A DNA stretch of 64,000 nucleotides from Bacillus sp. 491mf (GCF_900112415.1 NZ_FOLV01000002.1:248001-312000); one strand, 5' to 3'; shown: positions 19,703 to 28,302, counted from the first letter of the stretch. The notes: generated from the letters alone by a model not told the origin. Numbers and translations: made by a program.

Positions 19703-19721
19703 GGAGATGGCTTCTTTTTTT
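19684..19721. terminator. Bidirectional terminator, ypoC / ponA
   Basis: GAAGCCATCTTCCC pairs with GGGAGATGGCTTC, with T-rich sequence on the plus side and A-rich on the other. It lies between converging genes and overlaps the last codons of ypoC. Confidence 0.85.
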
Positions 19722-19731
19722 ACTATCATAA

Positions 19732-22287
19732 TTACTGAGTATTTGCTGGTGGAACTAGAGGCTTATCAACTGGTGGTTTATTTTTTTCTTCATCAGCTTT
19801 CTTTTTAGCCTCTTCATCAGCTTTTCTCTTAGCTTCTTCTTCGGCTTTCTTCTTAGCGTCATCATCAGCTTTTTTCTTAGCCTCTTCATCAGCTTTCTTT
19901 CTTGCATCATCATCGGCTTTTTTCTTAGCGTCATCATCAGCCTTTTTCTTAGCTGCGTCATCATCGGCTTTTTTCTTAGTATCATCACCGCCAGGTACGA
20001 CTACGGTTTTAGTTGCTGGGGTACTAGTACCACCAGTCTTTTTCGCAACAAGTGAGATCGTATAAGTAGCGCCAGGTTTGACACCGCTAATTGTTGCACT
20101 TGTACCACTTATTTGTGGACTGCCGCCAGACCCGTCACTACCTTTATAGCTTACAGAATAAGATACGTCTGAATCGTCTGAAGCTGACCAACTTAAAGCA
20201 ATGGATTGCGATGCAGCATCATATGAGGCATTTAAAGATGGTGCATCTACATTGATTTTTGGAATATCATCTTTTTTTGCACCTTTTACATAAAGTTCGT
20301 TACCGATGCGTTCTACACTACTTGGCATTTCAAAGCGAGATGTATCACTTCCAAATTCACTCATCATCGCTTTAAATATACGCTGTGCGATAGGTGATGT
20401 ATTTTTGTCAATATAGCCTTCACTTGGTTTGTCATACCCTGTCCATACAGCCATCGTATATTGTGGTGTAAAACCTGCAAACCAACTATCAGGACTTGCG
20501 GAATCAGGGAAATCGTATTTCCTAAGGTCTTCTGTAGAATAGTTTGTTGTTCCTGTTTTACCAGCAACGTCTAATGAAGGAATATTTGCCGCTTTACCAG
20601 TACCAGTACTAGATTTTACAACACTACGCATCATATCAGTAACCATGTATGCTGTAGAATCCTTCATCACTCGTTTTCCTTTTGGAGTAAAGTTTACTTC
20701 TTTCCCATCTGGATAGACAACTTTTGTGACGAAATGTGGTTTATGATATATACCGCCACTTCCGTAAGCTGCATATGCTCCTGCAACTGTGAGTGGAGAA
20801 GCTCCATTACTACCAATTGCTGATGATTCTACAGCGCCATCTTTTCCAAAAGTAAAACCAAGTCCTTCAGCGAAAGCTTGTGCTTTATCTCGTCCGACTT
20901 CATTCGCGATTTTTACAGCTGGAACGTTTCGTGATTGCGCTAATGCTTCACGCATAGACATTGTACCTTTATGACCGTTGTCAAAATTTCGTACTTCTCG
21001 TTTTCGGTCTGTTTCATAATAGTATGTTGAGTCATCAACTTGGTGATACGTAGACCATTGTTTGTATTCAACAGCAGGGCCGTAGTCAAAAATCGGCTTC
21101 ATTGTTGAACCAACTTGGCGCGTTGTCGTATCAACAGCTATATTATGTCCTTTAAATGTTGCTTTATTTTCACCGCGTCCGCTACCGAGTGCACGTACTG
21201 CGCCTGTTTCAGTATCCATAAATGCGAATGCACCTTGGAATTTTTCATCAGGATAGTTAATGATCTCTTCAGTGTTCAACATTTTATCCGCAAAATCTTG
21301 AGCTTTTGTATCTAATGCTAAATAGATATTAAGACCATCAGAACCAATGTTCACATCTTTAATTTCTGACTCGATTTCTTTTACAGCAGCATCAAAATAT
21401 GCTTGATACGGCATTTGTGTTGCTTCTTGAGATGGTTGAAGACCTTCTGTTACCGGGATTTTCTTAGCATCGTCCATCTCTTGCTTTGTAATATAGCCAT
21501 GTCTGTTCATTAAATATAATACTGTGTCGCGTCGCTCTGTCGCAGCCTTCACATTTTGCGGCTTCGTAGGATCATAATTATTAGGACCTTGTGGTAATCC
21601 TGCAAGCATCGCTGCTTCGTGTAATTTTAAATCTTTTAAATCTTTTCCGTAATAATTTTGCGCAGCAGTTGCAATTCCGTAAGAACGGTTACCTAAGTTA
21701 ATTTTGTTTAAGTACATTTCTAGAATTTCATGTTTTGAATATTGCTGCTCTAGCTTGTAAGATAAATACCATTCTTGTACTTTACGTTCTGCTGTTTTTT
21801 TCCTCGTCAAGAAATAGTTTTTAATAACTTGTTGTGTAATAGTACTACCGCCTTGAGAACCAAAATCACCTGTCACGTTTTCGAAGATTGCTTTTGTAGT
21901 TCGCTTAAAATCAATCCCATTGTGCTCGTAAAAGCGTGAATCCTCTGTAGCTAGGAAGGCACTTTCAACTACTTTTGGAACTTGGTCATATGTGACATTC
22001 GTTCGCTTCTCAGCGCCGTATTCATATATGAACTTTCCGTCTTTATCATAAAACTTTGTTGATAATGGATTTACAAGTTTTGCTTTATCTAGTTTTGGAG
22101 CATCTTTTACCATAACAAAGAAAGCAGAAACTCCAGCTACTAGTGTCACAATGCCGATCAATAAGCAAGCGATTAGAAATTTACGTAGAAAAGAACCTTT
22201 TTTCTTTGGTTTCTCTTGTTTAGGATGTTCTTGCTTCTGTTTTTGAACTTGTTTTCGTTCTTCACGAGAACGATAATTTTCTGACAT
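19732..22287 (-). CDS. ponA: Class A penicillin-binding protein 1A/1B
   Basis: An 851-aa bifunctional peptidoglycan synthase. It has a short basic cytoplasmic tail, one membrane anchor (about 35-57) and a GT51 glycosyltransferase (ATEDSRFYEHNGID, QGGSTITQQVIKN, about 75-260). The transpeptidase follows, with catalytic Ser in GSTMKP, the SRN motif and KTGTT (about 350-640), then an FN3-like domain (about 655-750). The last 90 residues are a highly charged tail of repeated KKADDDA/KKADEEA units ending in a proline-rich segment. RecU is upstream on the same strand, as in other Bacilli. Confidence 0.95.
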   Translation of the reverse strand: MSENYRSREERKQVQKQKQEHPKQEKPKKKGSFLRKFLIACLLIGIVTLVAGVSAFFVMVKDAPKLDKAKLVNPLSTKFYDKDGKFIYEYGAEKRTNVTYDQVPKVVESAFLATEDSRFYEHNGIDFKRTTKAIFENVTGDFGSQGGSTITQQVIKNYFLTRKKTAERKVQEWYLSYKLEQQYSKHEILEMYLNKINLGNRSYGIATAAQNYYGKDLKDLKLHEAAMLAGLPQGPNNYDPTKPQNVKAATERRDTVLYLMNRHGYITKQEMDDAKKIPVTEGLQPSQEATQMPYQAYFDAAVKEIESEIKDVNIGSDGLNIYLALDTKAQDFADKMLNTEEIINYPDEKFQGAFAFMDTETGAVRALGSGRGENKATFKGHNIAVDTTTRQVGSTMKPIFDYGPAVEYKQWSTYHQVDDSTYYYETDRKREVRNFDNGHKGTMSMREALAQSRNVPAVKIANEVGRDKAQAFAEGLGFTFGKDGAVESSAIGSNGASPLTVAGAYAAYGSGGIYHKPHFVTKVVYPDGKEVNFTPKGKRVMKDSTAYMVTDMMRSVVKSSTGTGKAANIPSLDVAGKTGTTNYSTEDLRKYDFPDSASPDSWFAGFTPQYTMAVWTGYDKPSEGYIDKNTSPIAQRIFKAMMSEFGSDTSRFEMPSSVERIGNELYVKGAKKDDIPKINVDAPSLNASYDAASQSIALSWSASDDSDVSYSVSYKGSDGSGGSPQISGTSATISGVKPGATYTISLVAKKTGGTSTPATKTVVVPGGDDTKKKADDDAAKKKADDDAKKKADDDARKKADEEAKKKADDDAKKKAEEEAKRKADEEAKKKADEEKNKPPVDKPLVPPANTQ
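19760..19985 (-). repeat. Tandem charged repeats in ponA 3' end
   Basis: About ten imperfect units encode KKADDDA, KKADEEA or KKAEEEA in the PBP C-terminal tail. The codons are nearly identical (TCATCATCAGC/TTTTTCTTAGC on the plus strand), so the tract is likely to vary in length between strains. Confidence 0.75.
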
Positions 22288-22352
22288 TATACTTTCTCCT
22301 ACCTTTCATTTTCTCCCCAAAAGTCGAAAAATGAGCCTTATTGTTGACTCTA

Positions 22353-22958
22353 TCATGAAAAATAAAGTGTGTCTAGTGTGTGGATATAATCAATGCGGGG
22401 ATGATAACCACATTGTAATAAGTATCCACATTCTTCCACTTCTTCTTTCGTAATGGATTTACGTCCACCAGCTTCTTGGCGATTCCAAAATGTCACGATA
22501 TGTTTTGCATCCAATAAATAAAATTCATCGTAAAGAGTAAATTTAATAATAACGAATGCAATTCCGCTATGAGCTAATACTTCTTTCATATGATTGATTT
22601 GATGAAGATGGAAGTTTTGTAAAGGAAAACTCGTTTTATTTCTCGTTTCTTTCGCTTCAAAATCAATGTACTTGCCTTTGTACACACCGTTGTAATCAGT
22701 TGTAGAAGGTTGCTTAAAGTACGCTTCTTTAATTACGGCAGCGCTTCGTTTTGGGTAATCGACCTTTACGATTTGAAGAGGGGTCGGCTTTTTATGCACA
22801 CAAGCAATATTGTGAGTTAAATAGTATTGATTTGTTTCGTTCAGTTCCTCTTCAAGAGACATTCCTCTGTTACTATAAGTATCTTTTCTTATAGGTGACA
22901 GGCTATGAGTTGGTTGAGTCTGAGTATACTTTCTTCCGTTTGGGTAACGAATGGTCAT
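22353..22958 (-). CDS. recU: Holliday junction resolvase RecU
   Basis: RecU cleaves Holliday junctions and modulates RecA in Firmicutes. The 201-aa sequence shows the N-terminal [24 protein letters not shown], and the nuclease core [21 protein letters not shown] with the metal-binding Asp/Glu. It sits 65 bases upstream of ponA on the same strand. Confidence 0.95.
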   Translation of the reverse strand: MTIRYPNGRKYTQTQPTHSLSPIRKDTYSNRGMSLEEELNETNQYYLTHNIACVHKKPTPLQIVKVDYPKRSAAVIKEAYFKQPSTTDYNGVYKGKYIDFEAKETRNKTSFPLQNFHLHQINHMKEVLAHSGIAFVIIKFTLYDEFYLLDAKHIVTFWNRQEAGGRKSITKEEVEECGYLLQCGYHPRIDYIHTLDTLYFS

Positions 22959-23061
22959 AATTTGTCCACTCCAAATTGCATAGAATTACTTACAAAGGTG
23001 ATTATATCAAAAAAAATAAAAAATGGGCTATTTTTTTAGATAGATATGAGGTGAGAGCATT

Positions 23062-24063
23062 ATGTTTGCACAAAACAACTATGAAAAAATAAGACAAGAA
23101 AGAAAAATATCTTCTTATACGAATGAAGAAAAATATCTTGTAAATGATATTCAGCAACAAACGATTCTTGCAAATGTGGATAACATTTCACGAACGCATG
23201 CTTATAAGGAATATTATGAGCGTAATAAAGAAATTCGTTGGTCGTTTTTAGCTAGCATGGTGTCTCGCAATGCAGGCTGGAATATGACAGATTTAGAAGG
23301 AAAATATTATCCGAAAGTTTTATCTAAGGAGATACGGAAACAATTATTTCTTACATATGAACGTGCGAATTGGCTTATTTTTTTAGATGCGTATCCACAG
23401 TTGCTGTTGTACGAATATAGCAAACGAATGAAAAAGCCATTGTTTCATTTATTACAAAAGTTTTCCGTTTCGGTATTTATGGAAGGGGAATGGTCTCATT
23501 TTTGGCAGCAAAGAAACGAGGAACGACTTATGACAGCTCTTATTATTAATGAACAATCTATCATTCAAGAACCGATCATTGAGCATCCATTTTATCAAAA
23601 ACATATTTTTCAAACATTCATGTTTAAATTTCAAGAATTATTTCATTTTAGTGCAGTAATATTTCCGACAATAGCGGGGGAATTATACGGTTTTTCTGTA
23701 CATCAATTTGAAACATTAACAAAGAGAATTGAACTCGGAAAGCGATTAGCATGGCTATTGTTTCATCCAACTTATAAGGAGTTATTTTATACATTTTCTT
23801 CTCAAACAGTTCACACAGGATCAAGATTCGATTATGAACAATATTTCATTACAACTAATGAACAAAATACGCCGCAGCTTCGTGATGTATTTTCGGTTGT
23901 TTCTCATCACCGTAAGACCGAGGAAGATTGGTTTCAGACAGGGGTGGATGTAGAAAAGCTGTTTTTATTTGAAGAACCGAAAGAAGAGGTTGAAATGACA
24001 GCATGGTTTTGTCAAAAACAGAAACAATTACATTTCTTTGCTTCATTACATAGCCTTTTTTAA
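23062..24063 (+). CDS. yppC: DUF2515 protein (YppC)
   Basis: A 333-aa protein of the YppC/DUF2515 family, divergent from recU as in B. subtilis. Landmarks are RTHAYKEYYERNKEIRWSFLASMVSRNAGWNMTD early on (residues about 45-80). It has no signal peptide or membrane helix. Start ATG 23062 follows GAGGTGAG. Function is unknown. Confidence 0.8.
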   Translation: MFAQNNYEKIRQERKISSYTNEEKYLVNDIQQQTILANVDNISRTHAYKEYYERNKEIRWSFLASMVSRNAGWNMTDLEGKYYPKVLSKEIRKQLFLTYERANWLIFLDAYPQLLLYEYSKRMKKPLFHLLQKFSVSVFMEGEWSHFWQQRNEERLMTALIINEQSIIQEPIIEHPFYQKHIFQTFMFKFQELFHFSAVIFPTIAGELYGFSVHQFETLTKRIELGKRLAWLLFHPTYKELFYTFSSQTVHTGSRFDYEQYFITTNEQNTPQLRDVFSVVSHHRKTEEDWFQTGVDVEKLFLFEEPKEEVEMTAWFCQKQKQLHFFASLHSLF

Positions 24064-24141
24064 CAGGAGATAGAAGAGAGGGGATAGAATGTCGGTATCT
24101 TAATCAAGTAAAGTTTGTATTATTCATGATATAATAAAAAA

Positions 24142-24236
24142 ATCCCGCTTTGTGGAAAGCGGGAATGAAACCATCCGTAAGAGCCCGATTGGTTTAACTA
24201 ACCATCAGTGAGAAGAATGTTCACTGATGGAAGTTT
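24142..24236 (+). repeat. Short bcr1-like element
   Basis: Two perfect hairpins, TCCCGCTTT/AAAGCGGGA and CCATCAGTGA/TCACTGATGG, are separated by a conserved AGCCCGATTGGTTTAACTAA-type segment and end in AAGTTTTAT. The linker and ending recur at 26079-26346 (minus orientation) and 52900-52992. This matches the layout of the B. cereus-group bcr1 repeat family. It could also terminate yppC. Confidence 0.6.
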
Positions 24237-24242
24237 TATGTC

Positions 24243-24350
24243 TTATGTCGCAGGAAAATTTGGACCGTCTAATTTTGGATTTCCTGTTTCAGGTTTATTT
24301 TGTTTGCTTTGAGGTTGTTTTTTCTTGTTTTCATTTTTATTTTTAGCCAA
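24243..24350 (-). CDS. Small acid-soluble spore protein, SspM-like
   Basis: A 35-aa lysine/asparagine/glutamine-rich protein starting at TTG 24350 behind GGGAGGTG, spaced 7 bases. The C-terminus GNPKLDGPNFPAT closely resembles the LGGPNRPST ending I recall for B. subtilis SspM, a minor forespore protein. Upstream, a weak sigma-G-like GTATG...CAACAATA pair may drive it. The stop is 7 bases from the bcr1-like element. It is very short, but composition, ribosome-binding site and ending support it. Confidence 0.6.
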   Translation of the reverse strand: MAKNKNENKKKQPQSKQNKPETGNPKLDGPNFPAT

Positions 24351-24512
24351 TGTCGACACCTCCCTTTCGTATTGTTGCCACTTTCATAAACTTCATACAA
24401 AAAATCACTTTCTTTGCCGAATTACAACTAGTTTTGTCAAGCATGCAGGAGTAAAAATAGAGCTGGCGAATTAACATGACAAAGAAAAAGCAAAGAGGGA
24501 GGCGTGTTGAAG

Positions 24513-24755
24513 ATGAAAATGGTTCAGAAAGAAGATGTAATGAAAAAGATGGATCAGATGTTAAATACTCTTGATTTGCTTGAAATGAACGTGTCGCTTA
24601 GGGTTGATCATGCGCTAAAGGATAAAAAAGAATTTGTAGTTAATAAAGTAGAGATTATGGAAATGCATATGAAGCATATGGAAACGAAATTATTAAATCA
24701 TGAAGAGAAAGGTAACTGGGTACAAACATTTCAAATAGTAGCCGTTAGTATATAG
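24513..24755 (+). CDS. Small conserved protein, YppD position
   Basis: An 80-aa helical, methionine- and lysine-rich protein (MDQMLNTLDLLEMNVSLRVDH). No motif is recognised. It occupies the yppD position upstream of yppE. ATG 24513 is 10 bases after GGGAGG; GTG 24504 and TTG 24507 are in frame but crowd the site. Its stop abuts the next ribosome-binding site. Confidence 0.6.
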   Translation: MKMVQKEDVMKKMDQMLNTLDLLEMNVSLRVDHALKDKKEFVVNKVEIMEMHMKHMETKLLNHEEKGNWVQTFQIVAVSI

Positions 24756-24764
24756 GTGAGAATA

Positions 24765-25115
24765 GTGGAATATACAACATTGATTGAGTTAACAAAAAAA
24801 CTAATTGAGTATAATGATGAAACAATTATAAAAAAAAGAGAAAGTGAAGAATGTGAATTTGATTTTTATCATGATATAAAGCCATTCGTATCTTTAGTGG
24901 ATCAAAACTTAGAAGAATGGAAACAATTCGTTTTGGAGTGGTTGCAGCGTACAAAGCCTAAATACATACATGTACAGCAAATAGAACAAGTATGTACAAA
25001 TTTACAAAATAATTCTTTACAGTGCTTTGCGAGGAAAATGAATGGAAAACGTTTTTTTGAAACGCATCAAGCGATTCATTATACATTACAAAATATTTTA
25101 GAACAATGTAAGTAA
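24765..25115 (+). CDS. yppE: YppE family protein (DUF1798)
   Basis: A 116-aa helical protein of the YppE type, with LTKKLIEYNDE and FDFYHDIKPFVSLVDQ. GTG 24765 follows AGGTGAG; GTG 24756 also lies in frame but inside that site. It forms a pair with the preceding small gene. Function is unknown. Confidence 0.7.
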   Translation: MEYTTLIELTKKLIEYNDETIIKKRESEECEFDFYHDIKPFVSLVDQNLEEWKQFVLEWLQRTKPKYIHVQQIEQVCTNLQNNSLQCFARKMNGKRFFETHQAIHYTLQNILEQCK

Positions 25116-25140
25116 TAAGAGGGGAAAGTCCCTCTTATTT

Positions 25141-25350
25141 TTATGCTTCTGTTATAATATCTTTTTCTGTTTCGTAAGTTGGTTTTGTAGCCCCTATTGT
25201 TTCTAATTCACGAATTATACTTCTATACTCTGATAAGCAAATTTTTCCTTTTAGATAAGAATTTCTTGCGAAATCAAGTAACTCATTTAAATCTTCTGGT
25301 TCATACCCCTTTTTTATGACGAATTCTTGTTTTAAGTCCCCTAATACCAT
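25141..25350 (-). CDS. yppF: YppF-like protein
   Basis: A 69-aa protein with LNELLDFARNSYLKGKICLSEYRSIIRELE in parts, typical of the YppF-like family. It is transcribed convergently with yppE, sharing the AATAAGAGGG...CCCTCTTATT terminator at about 25113-25140. Start ATG 25350 follows GGAGGAAT. Function is unknown. Confidence 0.75.
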   Translation of the reverse strand: MVLGDLKQEFVIKKGYEPEDLNELLDFARNSYLKGKICLSEYRSIIRELETIGATKPTYETEKDIITEA

Positions 25351-25506
25351 GTTGATTCCTCCCCCATAAGAATCTTTCTATTTAATGGTAGCATACAAAC
25401 GCTTACTTTTTTATTTTTCGAAAATTTAAATTTCTTTAAATTTAAAGTTTGTATTCAAAATTTGCAATTTATAGGACGATTACACATTTTTTTTTTGATT
25501 ACATAT

Positions 25507-25531
25507 TCTAACTGTATAAAAAACAGTTAGA
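25507..25531 (+). promoter_or_regulatory. Hairpin abutting yppG ribosome-binding site
   Basis: TCTAACTGT pairs perfectly with ACAGTTAGA (9 bp, 7-nt A-rich loop), and GGAGGG follows directly. A hairpin just 5' of the site commonly stabilises mRNA or sets accessibility. Confidence 0.4.
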
Positions 25532-25544
25532 GGAGGGAGAATGC

Positions 25545-26081
25545 ATGTTTCAACGTTCTAACATGTATCAGAGTGAACAAGACCCATACTTGCGTTCTAA
25601 CATGTATCAGAGTGAACAGGACCCGTATTTGCGTTCTAACATGTATCAGAGTGAACAAGACCCATACTTGCGTTCTAACATGTATCAAAATGAACAAGAC
25701 CCATACTTAGGTTCTAACATGTATCAGAATGAACAAGACCCATACTTACGTTATAATATGTATCCTTTTGCGCCTTACTATATGAATTACACTAATTATT
25801 TTCAACCTTTTCAACTTCCACAAATGAATCAGTCGATGTTTTATCCACCGAAACAACCTACTCAATCTTCTTTTTATCCACATACGCCATATCCAATGAT
25901 GAATAAACAAAACTCTACAAAACAACAGCCAAGCCAATTTTCCAGCTTTATGTCGCAGTTTAAAACATCTGACGGAAATTATGACATTAATAAAATGATG
26001 GGTACCGCAGGCCAAATGATGAATGCAATGAACCAAATTACCGGTATTGTCAAACAAGTAGGTGGTTTTTTTGTAAAATGA
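25545..26081 (+). CDS. yppG: YppG-like protein with N-terminal repeats
   Basis: A 178-aa protein rich in Met, Tyr, Gln and Pro. Residues 4-68 are five tandem 13-residue units (RSNMYQSEQDPYL and close variants), followed by a degenerate sixth. The rest resembles YppG, with a Pro/Gln-rich middle and the C-terminal FKTSDGNYDINKMMGTAGQM and a glycine-rich end. Such composition is typical of spore-surface proteins; that role is inferred. The TGA stop is the first triplet of the downstream repeat element. Confidence 0.75.
   Translation: MFQRSNMYQSEQDPYLRSNMYQSEQDPYLRSNMYQSEQDPYLRSNMYQNEQDPYLGSNMYQNEQDPYLRYNMYPFAPYYMNYTNYFQPFQLPQMNQSMFYPPKQPTQSSFYPHTPYPMMNKQNSTKQQPSQFSSFMSQFKTSDGNYDINKMMGTAGQMMNAMNQITGIVKQVGGFFVK
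25554..25748 (+). repeat. Five 39-bp tandem repeats in yppG
   Basis: Five units of 39 bp, each starting CGTTCTAACATGTATCAGA or a one-base variant, encode the 13-aa repeats. Near-identity at DNA level suggests recent expansion and likely length polymorphism. Confidence 0.9.
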
Positions 26082-26346
26082 AACTTCCATTCATGGGCGA
26101 TTTTCCCATGAATGGTTAGTAGAACCAATCAGGCTCATACGGATGGTTTGATTCTCTTCCTGATCCCGCTTCATACCAGCCGTTAGAGCGGGGTAAAGTG
26201 AAACTTCCATTCATGGGCGCCTTTCCCATGAATGGTTAGGCTCATACGGATGGTTCGATTCTCTTCCTGATTCCGCTTCATACCAGCCGTTAGAGCGGGG
26301 TAAAGTGAAACTTCCATTCATGGGTGTCTTTCCTATGAATGGTTAG
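26079..26346 (-). repeat. Tandem bcr1-like repeat at yppG 3' end
   Basis: Three direct copies: 26079-26198 (120 bp), 26199-26305 (107 bp, missing the 13 bases TAGAACCAATCAG) and a partial 26306-26346. Each begins TGAAACTTCCATTCATGGG, with a CATTCATGGG/CCCATGAATG hairpin, and copies 1 and 2 carry a CCCGC...GCGGGG arm. Read on the minus strand, the order matches the elements at 24142 and 52716. No gene lies in 26082-26567. Confidence 0.7.
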
Positions 26347-26567
26347 TTGAAAAAATTGAAATTATATAGGTAGTTTTTTTGAGGTCTTTATATAGGAAGA
26401 GACGTGTAAAAAGTTATAGGGAAATGTCTTAAGATATTTTGATATGTGGAGACTAATAAAATACCCAAATTTGGCAGATGAAATGTCATAAAAAATAGTT
26501 GTTCGGACTTCCTATCCATTTTACAATTGCAGTAGTATTAAAAATAAAGTATATGGAGAGGAAGAAT

Positions 26568-26651
26568 GTGAAGAGAATTATTTTACTTTTGTTTTTTGTT
26601 ATGATTACATTAACTATTTTTATTTTCACAAATTTTAAACAATTTTTATAG
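26568..26651 (+). CDS. 27-aa hydrophobic peptide
   Basis: GTG 26568 follows GAGAGGAAG and opens a 27-codon frame. It encodes KRIILLLFFVMITLTIFIF, then TNFKQFL, a single membrane helix with a basic N-terminus. Nothing else identifies it. It lies upstream of the cotD promoter. It may be a genuine microprotein or chance. Confidence 0.4.
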   Translation: MKRIILLLFFVMITLTIFIFTNFKQFL

Positions 26652-26687
26652 ACAAATTTCCAATATAGAAATAGGTGTTTGTTACAA

Positions 26688-26715
26688 ACGGCTTTTACTC
26701 TTTTCACATATTGTA
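26688..26715 (+). promoter_or_regulatory. Sigma-K-type promoter of cotD
   Basis: CATATTGTA (26707-26715) matches the sigma-K -10 consensus CATANNNTA exactly, with AAC at the -35 position 17 bases upstream. It lies about 45 bases before the coat protein gene, as expected for late mother-cell expression. Confidence 0.65.
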
Positions 26716-26757
26716 AAATGTAAGGTTATTTTCAAACTGTGAGAGGAGAGAAAAACT

Positions 26758-27276
26758 ATGTATCATTGTCATCCTTGTTTTGGAGGATTGGGCCCAGTTT
26801 CACCAATTACAATAGCACCGCCAGTTGTGCATCCGACAAAATGTTGTGAAACACACACATGCTCAAAAACGATTGTACCTCATATCCATCCAACGCATAT
26901 GAAACATGTTCACCACCAAGTAGTACAGTCGCAGCATTATTTCCCACAAACAAACTCTAGCGTGAATGTTATACAACCTGCTCCGCCAACTGTAGTTGGA
27001 GGAGTTGGTGGACCTGGCCCTGGAGTTGGAGGAGTTGGCGGATTCGGCCCTGGAGTTGGAGGAGTTGGCGGATTCGGCCCTGGAGTTGGAGGAGTTGGTG
27101 GATTCGGCCCTGGAGTTGGAGGAGTTGGCGGATTCGGCCCTGGAGTTGGAGGGGTTGGCGGATTCGGCGGATGTACCCCATGCGGTCAAGTATCGCCATT
27201 TGGTCCGAATGTGAGTCCAGCTGTATCACCAGCGCCTAACATGGGACCAAATGTAGGTGGCATGTTTAAAAAGTAA
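26758..27276 (+). CDS. cotD: Spore coat protein CotD
   Basis: A 172-aa inner-coat protein. The N-terminal half is rich in His, Cys and Pro (YHCHPCFGG, HPTKCCETHTCSKT, HPTHMKHVHHQVVQSQHYF), as in CotD. Residues 88-137 are five PGVGGVGGFG units, an insert-like glycine-rich domain, followed by CTPCGQVSPFGPN. The start follows GAGAGGAGAG, and an upstream sigma-K-like promoter agrees with coat function. Confidence 0.9.
   Translation: MYHCHPCFGGLGPVSPITIAPPVVHPTKCCETHTCSKTIVPHIHPTHMKHVHHQVVQSQHYFPQTNSSVNVIQPAPPTVVGGVGGPGPGVGGVGGFGPGVGGVGGFGPGVGGVGGFGPGVGGVGGFGPGVGGVGGFGGCTPCGQVSPFGPNVSPAVSPAPNMGPNVGGMFKK
27019..27168 (+). repeat. Five 30-bp tandem repeats in cotD
   Basis: Units of CCTGGAGTTGGAGGAGTTGG plus CGGATTCGGC, nearly identical, encode PGVGGVGGFG. 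The open frames seen in the other five frames here are by-products of the repeat. Confidence 0.9.
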
Positions 27277-27335
27277 GTGCTATGCTAGAACTAGCGAATT
27301 GCTAGTTCTTTTTTTTTGAAAAGGGGCGTATTATT

Positions 27336-27890
27336 TTGAAAGTAGTAGCTGTTACAGGATATAAACCATTTGAACTGGGCCTTTTCTCAAATGAACATCC
27401 TGGTGTAGAGTACATAAAAAAAGCGGTGCGCAAAGGGTTACTTTCGTTGTTAGATGAAGGATTAGAATGGGTAATTATTAGTGGGCAATTAGGGGTAGAG
27501 TTATGGACGGCTGAAGTGGTCTTTGATTTACAATTGGAATACCCGGATTTAAAATTAGCTATATTTACCCCTTTTTTAGAGCAGGAAGAAAATTGGAAAG
27601 AAAACAATAGGGAGTATTATGAATTTATTCTTTCGCAAGCGGATCATGTGGATAGCATCACAAAGCGAAAATATGAAAGCCCAGAGCAATTCCGTTTAAA
27701 AAATCAATTTTTAATTGAAAAAAGTGATGCTTTGCTTGCTATGTATGATGAGGAAAAGCCCGGAAGTCCTAAATATATGGTGGAAGTAGGAAGAAAAAAA
27801 GCAGAAACTCAAAATTATCAATGTTATTTCATACTTTTTTCTGATTTACAAGATATAATAGAAGAAGAACAGTGGAATAAAGATATATGA
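27336..27890 (+). CDS. ypsA: SLOG-family protein YpsA
   Basis: A 184-aa DUF1273 protein of the SLOG (nucleotide-sugar/ligand-binding Rossmannoid) superfamily. It starts [17 protein letters not shown] at TTG 27336 (GGGGCG upstream) and has [13 protein letters not shown] and [17 protein letters not shown]. In other Firmicutes YpsA affects cell division. It lies directly upstream of gpsB, matching that role. Ligand is unknown. Confidence 0.9.
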   Translation: MKVVAVTGYKPFELGLFSNEHPGVEYIKKAVRKGLLSLLDEGLEWVIISGQLGVELWTAEVVFDLQLEYPDLKLAIFTPFLEQEENWKENNREYYEFILSQADHVDSITKRKYESPEQFRLKNQFLIEKSDALLAMYDEEKPGSPKYMVEVGRKKAETQNYQCYFILFSDLQDIIEEEQWNKDI

Positions 27891-27960
27891 TTGACAAAAT
27901 GAGCTGTTTCTGAAAAAATTTAAGTAATGAAAGTTTTGGTAAAGGCTTGAGGTGGAATGA

Positions 27961-28302
27961 ATGATTTCTGATAAAATTAAGTTAACAGCAAAAGATATTT
28001 TAGAAAAAGAGTTTAAAACAGGAATGCGAGGATATCAACAAGAAGAAGTTGATAAGTTTTTAGATTTAATTATTAAGGACTATGAGGCGTTTCATAAGGA
28101 AGTTGAGCAATTAAAGCAGCAAAATGCACGTTTAAAACAAGAATTGGAAGAACAAAAACAAAAAGCGTTGAGTGTACAAGTACAACCGACACCATCGCCA
28201 ATTTCGACTCCGCAACCAGTATATAACAATACAAATACAGACATTTTAAAACGTCTTTCGAATTTGGAGAAAGCTGTATTTGGAAGTAAACTATACGAGT
28301 AA
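27961..28302 (+). CDS. gpsB: Cell division regulator GpsB
   Basis: GpsB is a DivIVA-like coiled-coil adaptor that links PBP1 and other wall enzymes to the divisome. The 113-aa protein has the DivIVA N-terminal lipid/protein-binding motif [19 protein letters not shown], a coiled coil (about 40-75), a Pro-rich linker and the C-terminal trimerisation helix ([15 protein letters not shown]). The PBP1 partner gene ponA is encoded in this window. Confidence 0.96.
   Translation: MISDKIKLTAKDILEKEFKTGMRGYQQEEVDKFLDLIIKDYEAFHKEVEQLKQQNARLKQELEEQKQKALSVQVQPTPSPISTPQPVYNNTNTDILKRLSNLEKAVFGSKLYE

Noticed and set aside
25554-25748. Possible CRISPR-like array
   Set aside because: Units are contiguous 39-bp coding repeats without spacers and lie inside yppG.
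26486-26707. 73-codon minus-strand frame
   Set aside because: AT-rich chance frame opposite the small peptide and the sigma-K promoter; no ribosome-binding site.
26863-27229. Long open frames in three other frames across the cotD glycine repeat
   Set aside because: They are periodic by-products of the 30-bp repeat; only the plus frame with CotD features and a ribosome-binding site is real.
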